The translations under genes and the position numbers were made by a program. This document shows positions 60,436 to 64,000 of a DNA stretch of 64,000 bases, in pieces. Each line of letters begins with the position of its first letter. The stretch's first letter is position 1. Below the pieces are notes generated by a model. That model was not told where the DNA came from. It worked only from the letters and a program-made list of their open reading frames with translations, and did not search any database. This DNA comes from Clostridiales bacterium (GTDB lineage Bacteria > Bacillota > Clostridia > Oscillospirales > Oscillospiraceae): NCBI GenBank assembly GCA_014799505.1, contig JAAVHV010000021.1, positions 1 to 64,000 on the forward strand. The letters are read 5' to 3'.

Positions 60436-61026
60436 TTACTCCAAATGGTTCAGGATTCCTCCCAGAAGCTCCGACTTTCCCTCCCCTTTCTCCGCAGAAA
60501 ACAGGATGAGGGGCACGGAATTCGGCAGGGCAAGCGTATCGCAGATCAGCTGCGCGTTGCCCTCAATCTCGCTCTTTTTCAGTTTGTCCAGCTTATTGGC
60601 TACAACAAGGAATGGACGTTCTGAACTCAAAAACACCTGGGCCATCGTACAGTCGTCTGCCGTAGGCTTATGCCGTGCGTCCACAATGAGCACACCCAGA
60701 GCCATCCGCTGGGTATCGGCAAACCACGCCTCGATCAGTCTCCCCCAACGCTCCCGCTCCTGCTTGGATACCTTGGCGTAGCCATAGCCGGGCAGATCTA
60801 CCAGATACAGCTTTTGGTCAATGCGAAAATAGTTAATGTGGGTGGTCTTGCCGGGCGCGGCACCCACACGGGCAAAATTCTTGCGGTTGAGCAGCCGGTT
60901 GATAGCCGATGATTTGCCCACATTCGACCGTCCGGCAAACACCACCTGGGGCAGCCCGTCCCGGGGAAAGTCCGCCGGCTTGGCCGCCGAACGGACAAAT
61001 TCCGCCATATTCCAATTTACTGTCAT
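60436..61026 (-). CDS. engB: Ribosome biogenesis GTPase (YsxC/EngB)
   Basis: A 196-residue GTPase needed for large ribosomal subunit assembly. G1 is GRSNVGKSS, G2 lies in GKTTHINYF, G3 is DLPGYGYAKV, G4 is NKLDK and G5 is FSAEKGEG. I choose ATG 61026 (MTVNWNMAEF) so that GAGGGG has proper spacing; ATG 61032 is the alternative. It follows lon by about ten bases, the usual lon-ysxC order of Firmicutes. Confidence 0.95.
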   Translation of the reverse strand: MTVNWNMAEFVRSAAKPADFPRDGLPQVVFAGRSNVGKSSAINRLLNRKNFARVGAAPGKTTHINYFRIDQKLYLVDLPGYGYAKVSKQERERWGRLIEAWFADTQRMALGVLIVDARHKPTADDCTMAQVFLSSERPFLVVANKLDKLKKSEIEGNAQLICDTLALPNSVPLILFSAEKGEGKSELLGGILNHLE

Positions 61027-61036
61027 GGGCATCCCC

Positions 61037-63457
61037 TCATTGGCGCAGATTGACAGCGCGGCCCACAGCGCGCGGTGTATCCGGCGACTGAAGAGGTACC
61101 GAGTCTATCTGTACAGGCAAATTGCTTGTCAGTGCTTGAGCCAGCACTTCATCCGCCTGATGGGCCTGCACAAAAGTGAGTGACTTCCGCACGGTCTGGT
61201 CAATATCCTCCAGATCCTTACCGTTGTCCGCCGGAATGATGACAGTTGACATCCCACCCCGCAGGGCGCCCATCGTTTTTTCCCGCAGGCCGCCAATGGC
61301 CAGCACTCGGCCCCGAAGGGTGATTTCGCCTGTCATAGCCACATCTCTTCGTACCGGTATACCGGTAAGTGCGGAAACCATCGCAGTAACGATGGCAATT
61401 CCGGCAGAAGGCCCGTCTTTAGGCACCGCGCCCTCGGGGAAATGGACGTGAATGTCCTTTGTGCTGTGAAATTCCGGATCTACCCCCAGCTGAGCTGCGC
61501 GGCTGCGGATATAGGACAGCGCCGCCTTAGCCGACTCCTTCATCACATCACCCAGATTGCCCGTGAGGACTACCTTGCCTGTACCCGGGACTACGTTGAC
61601 CTCCACCTCCAGGATCTCGCCGCCCACAGAGGTCCAAGCCAAACCATTGACCACACCCACTAGAGGCTCCCGGACGGGCTTATCCTCCAGATAGCGGCGC
61701 GGACCTAGAAAGTCCTGCAAATTTAGCTCTGTAATGTTAATTCGCTTTACATTTTTCTGCACAATTTGCATTGCGCTTTTTCGGCATAAGGCCGCCAGTT
61801 TCCGCTCCAACAGACGCACACCGGACTCCTTGGTGTACCCGGCAATCAGCGTCTCGATACCGATATCGCTGATTTTGAGCTGAGCCCGCGTCAGCCCGTG
61901 GTGCTTCAGCTGCCGGGGCAGCAAATAGCGCTTTGCAATTTGCAATTTTTCCTTGTCCGTATAGCTGGGTAGTTCAATGACCTCCATGCGATCCAGCAAT
62001 GGACGGGGCACGGTGTCCGTGGTATTGGCAGTGGTGATGAACATCACGTCGGATAGGTCAAAAGGCAGCTCCAAATAGTGATCCCGGAAGGTGCTGTTCT
62101 GTTCGCTGTCCAGCACCTCCAGCAGCGCCGCCGCCGGATCTCCCCGGTGGTCACTGCCTACTTTGTCGATTTCATCCAGCAGCAGCACCGGATTAGCGCT
62201 GCCCGCCTGCTTGATGCCAGCAATGATCCGGCCCGGCATAGCCCCAACATAGGTCTTTCGATGGCCTCGAATATCCGCCTCATCTCGGACACCGCCCAAG
62301 GAGATGCGGGCAAGTTTTCGGTTCATGGCCCTGGCCACGCTCATGGCAATGGAGGTTTTGCCTACCCCCGGCGGGCCCACTAGGCAGATGATTTGACCTT
62401 TCAGCTCAGGCGCCAGCTGCTTGACCGCCACAAATTCCAGAATGCGTTCCTTCACTTTTTCAAGGCCGTAATGATCCGCGTCCAGCGCCTTGGAGACCGC
62501 TGTGACGCTCACCCGCTCACGGGTTTTGATCTGCCAAGGCAGCTCTAGGCAGGTATCAAGATAGGTGCGGATCACCGCCGCCTCCGAGGATCCATAGGGC
62601 TGCTTTTCCAGGTGCTTTACCTCTTTGAGCAGCTTATCCCTCACCTCATTGGGCAGCTTGGCCTGCGTGACCTGGCGACGGTATTCGGCAATCTCATTGT
62701 CCTCCTCCCCATCCCCCAGTTCACGCTGGATGACCCGAAGCTGCTCCCTCAAAAAATAATCCCGCTGGCTGGCGGTTATCTGCTCGTGAATTTTGGCGGC
62801 CAGCTCGCTCTCTACTTCCAGTATCTCTACTTCCCTGCTTAAGATGCGGCACAGGCGATCCAACCGGCGCGCGGGCCGCAGCTCTTCCAGCACTGCCTGC
62901 TTGTCCTCAAACCGAAGGGGCAGATTCTGTGCGGCATAATCGGCGATATAGCCCGGATCGTTGCTGGCAAGGAGCTTTAGATAGGTCTCTGGAGCCACCC
63001 GATCGGACAGCTCTGTATACCGCTCCATTTGATTGTACACCTGTCGAATAGCAGCCTCCGTCCGGGGTGAGTTCCCCTTGGGCGAGGACAGCTCCGCCAG
63101 GTATTCCACTTCTGCTGTAAGATATGGCTCTGTAGCGGCAAGCCGCAGGAGGCGTCCTCGGCTGCGGCCTTCCACCATCACCCGGACACCGCTCTCCGGC
63201 AGGCGCAGGATCTGTTTCACGTCAGCCACAGTTCCGATGGCATATAAATCACCCTGAGAGGGATTTTCCACTGTCAGATCTCGCTGAGTCACCAGGAATA
63301 TTGCTTTATTTTCCCCCATGGCCTCTTCCAGCGCCTGGATGGAGGCGGCACGGCCCACATCAAAGTGGAGCATTAGCTGGGGGAATACAGTCAGCCCCCG
63401 CAGGGCCAGGACAGGGATGGTTACCGTCATTGATCCGTCTGTCCGCATATCTGTCAT
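61037..63457 (-). CDS. lon: ATP-dependent protease Lon
   Basis: An 806-residue Lon A protease for damaged and regulatory proteins. The N-terminal LON domain runs to about residue 205, the AAA+ domain has Walker A GPPGVGKTSIA near 362 and LLLDEIDKVG, and the protease domain has the catalytic Ser in PKDGPSAGIAI near 682 and Lys in GLREKTMGALRG. Start ATG follows AAGGAGTG. It lies between clpX and engB on the same strand. Confidence 0.96.
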   Translation of the reverse strand: MTDMRTDGSMTVTIPVLALRGLTVFPQLMLHFDVGRAASIQALEEAMGENKAIFLVTQRDLTVENPSQGDLYAIGTVADVKQILRLPESGVRVMVEGRSRGRLLRLAATEPYLTAEVEYLAELSSPKGNSPRTEAAIRQVYNQMERYTELSDRVAPETYLKLLASNDPGYIADYAAQNLPLRFEDKQAVLEELRPARRLDRLCRILSREVEILEVESELAAKIHEQITASQRDYFLREQLRVIQRELGDGEEDNEIAEYRRQVTQAKLPNEVRDKLLKEVKHLEKQPYGSSEAAVIRTYLDTCLELPWQIKTRERVSVTAVSKALDADHYGLEKVKERILEFVAVKQLAPELKGQIICLVGPPGVGKTSIAMSVARAMNRKLARISLGGVRDEADIRGHRKTYVGAMPGRIIAGIKQAGSANPVLLLDEIDKVGSDHRGDPAAALLEVLDSEQNSTFRDHYLELPFDLSDVMFITTANTTDTVPRPLLDRMEVIELPSYTDKEKLQIAKRYLLPRQLKHHGLTRAQLKISDIGIETLIAGYTKESGVRLLERKLAALCRKSAMQIVQKNVKRINITELNLQDFLGPRRYLEDKPVREPLVGVVNGLAWTSVGGEILEVEVNVVPGTGKVVLTGNLGDVMKESAKAALSYIRSRAAQLGVDPEFHSTKDIHVHFPEGAVPKDGPSAGIAIVTAMVSALTGIPVRRDVAMTGEITLRGRVLAIGGLREKTMGALRGGMSTVIIPADNGKDLEDIDQTVRKSLTFVQAHQADEVLAQALTSNLPVQIDSVPLQSPDTPRAVGRAVNLRQ

Positions 63458-63485
63458 GAGGGGTCACTCCTTTCCCTACTTAAAG

Positions 63486-63507
63486 GGGGCGGGCCTCCGC
63501 CCGCCCC
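63486..63507 (-). terminator. GC-rich hairpin between clpX and lon
   Basis: GGGGCGGG / CCCGCCCC with a six-base loop; on the minus strand it is followed only by CTTTAAG, so it may be a weak terminator or a processing hairpin. Confidence 0.5.
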
Positions 63508-63581
63508 AAAACAACTCATTGTTCAATTGCTGGCACCGCTGCCGGATAGGGCAAAACCGGCAGCTGAGCTTGCCAGATGGT

Positions 63582-64000
63582 TTAGGACGCGTTTCCTCGG
63601 GGCGATGCCTGTCCGCCTTTCTCTGTGCGCAGCGCAGCCGCACCCAGCCTGGGCCGCGCGGGACGGCCCTCCTGACGCACGATCTCAGGCTCGCCCTCGC
63701 CATTGATAGCTTCGGCCGTAACAGTCACCTTAGCAATGCTCTGATCGGAGGGAGCGTCATACATGACAGGCGTCATAACCTCCTCCAGCACCGCCCGCAG
63801 GCCGCGGGCGCCGATTTTGCGCTCCAGCGCCTTATCTGCGGCGGCATCCAGCGCCTCGGGAGTAAACTCCAGCTCCACATTGTCATAGTCCAGCAGGCAC
63901 TTATACTGCTTCACCAAGGCATTTTTCGGCTCGGTGAGAATGCGCACAAGCTGCTCCCGATCCAGCGCCTTCAGCGTGGTAATAATGGGTAGGCGGCCGA
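63582..64000 (-). CDS. clpX: ATP-dependent Clp protease ATP-binding subunit ClpX (partial, C terminus)
   Basis: The C-terminal 138 or so residues of ClpX, open to the window edge; the start is outside. Visible: GRLPIITTLKALDREQLVRILTEPKNALVKQYK (sensor-2 side), LEFTPEALDAAADKALERKIGARGLRAVLEEVM and the final strand. The ORF-track start at 63947 is an internal GTG, not a true start. The tail after EIVRQEG is about 25 residues longer and more basic than the family core. Gene order clpX-lon-engB is standard for Firmicutes. Confidence 0.93.
   Translation of the reverse strand, partial: GRLPIITTLKALDREQLVRILTEPKNALVKQYKCLLDYDNVELEFTPEALDAAADKALERKIGARGLRAVLEEVMTPVMYDAPSDQSIAKVTVTAEAINGEGEPEIVRQEGRPARPRLGAAALRTEKGGQASPRGNAS

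Noticed and set aside
1-64000. CRISPR arrays, rRNA genes, insertion sequences
   Set aside because: No regularly spaced repeats, rRNA-like stretches or transposase genes were seen on reading the window.

Overview
The window reads as chromosome of a spore-forming, anaerobic, fairly high-GC member of the Clostridia, most likely Oscillospiraceae (Flavonifractor/Oscillibacter-like). This is inference from gene content: a SigH-type sporulation sigma factor, a SpoIIM-like protein, a CwlD-like amidase, the SCIFF peptide with its radical SAM maturase, a BadF/HgdC-type activase system, FeoA-FeoA-FeoB, an RFN-controlled RibU, and two phosphofructokinase types. Shine-Dalgarno sequences are strong throughout, and I found about twenty sigma-A-like promoters, nearly all with a 17-bp spacer. 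I see no rRNA, CRISPR array, insertion sequence or complete prophage.

Layout. 1-7.2 kb: arginine operon argH-(PAS protein)-argC-argJ-argB-argD-argF, followed by a sirtuin and a CPBP protease. 8.9-12.5 kb: small accessory genes (DUF2975/HTH pair, two lipoproteins, uridine phosphorylase, a Cys-rich small protein, a GNAT enzyme). 12.8-17.6 kb: a DIP1984-type gene and a 2-hydroxyacyl-CoA dehydratase/activase system in two ORFs. 17.7-25.9 kb: asnB, an AT-rich HAD gene, a membrane glycosyltransferase, exonuclease III, a SLOG protein, FMN riboswitch plus ribU, and a NagD-like phosphatase. 26-31.5 kb: MFS transporter, glycerophosphodiesterase, and a BlaI/M56 sensor pair with an unusual ectodomain. 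31.6-41.1 kb: feoA-feoA-feoB-Cys-rich peptide, a GH13 enzyme, a DUF305-like protein, a MATE exporter and a BceAB-like ABC transporter.

41.4-48.9 kb: SCIFF peptide and maturase, spoIIM-like gene, xerD, ruvC, ruvA, an orphan gene, ruvB, sigH and a zinc-ribbon protein. 49-53.9 kb: purB, ATP-PFK, PPi-PFK and class II aldolase. 54-56.2 kb: Amidase_6 protein, a tyrosine recombinase with a long palindrome at its 5' end, and a small Cys-rich protein. 56.2-64 kb, all on the minus strand: clpX (partial), lon, engB, tRNA-Gln, a DUF1858 protein, a TrmK-Nif3 fusion, a CwlD-like amidase and radA.

Most of the window is conserved housekeeping. The points most worth a second look are: a lox/dif-shaped 16-bp perfect palindrome touching the start of a recombinase that ends in an AT-hook-like tail; the BlaI/M56 pair whose sensor is a roughly 540-residue ectodomain with DxNxDG-like motifs; the split activase/dehydratase; the TrmK-Nif3 in-frame fusion that keeps an internal ribosome site; dyads at two promoters of the feo locus plus an acidic insertion in FeoB; and an orphan gene lodged between ruvA and ruvB. 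None is proven to be a new system from sequence alone.
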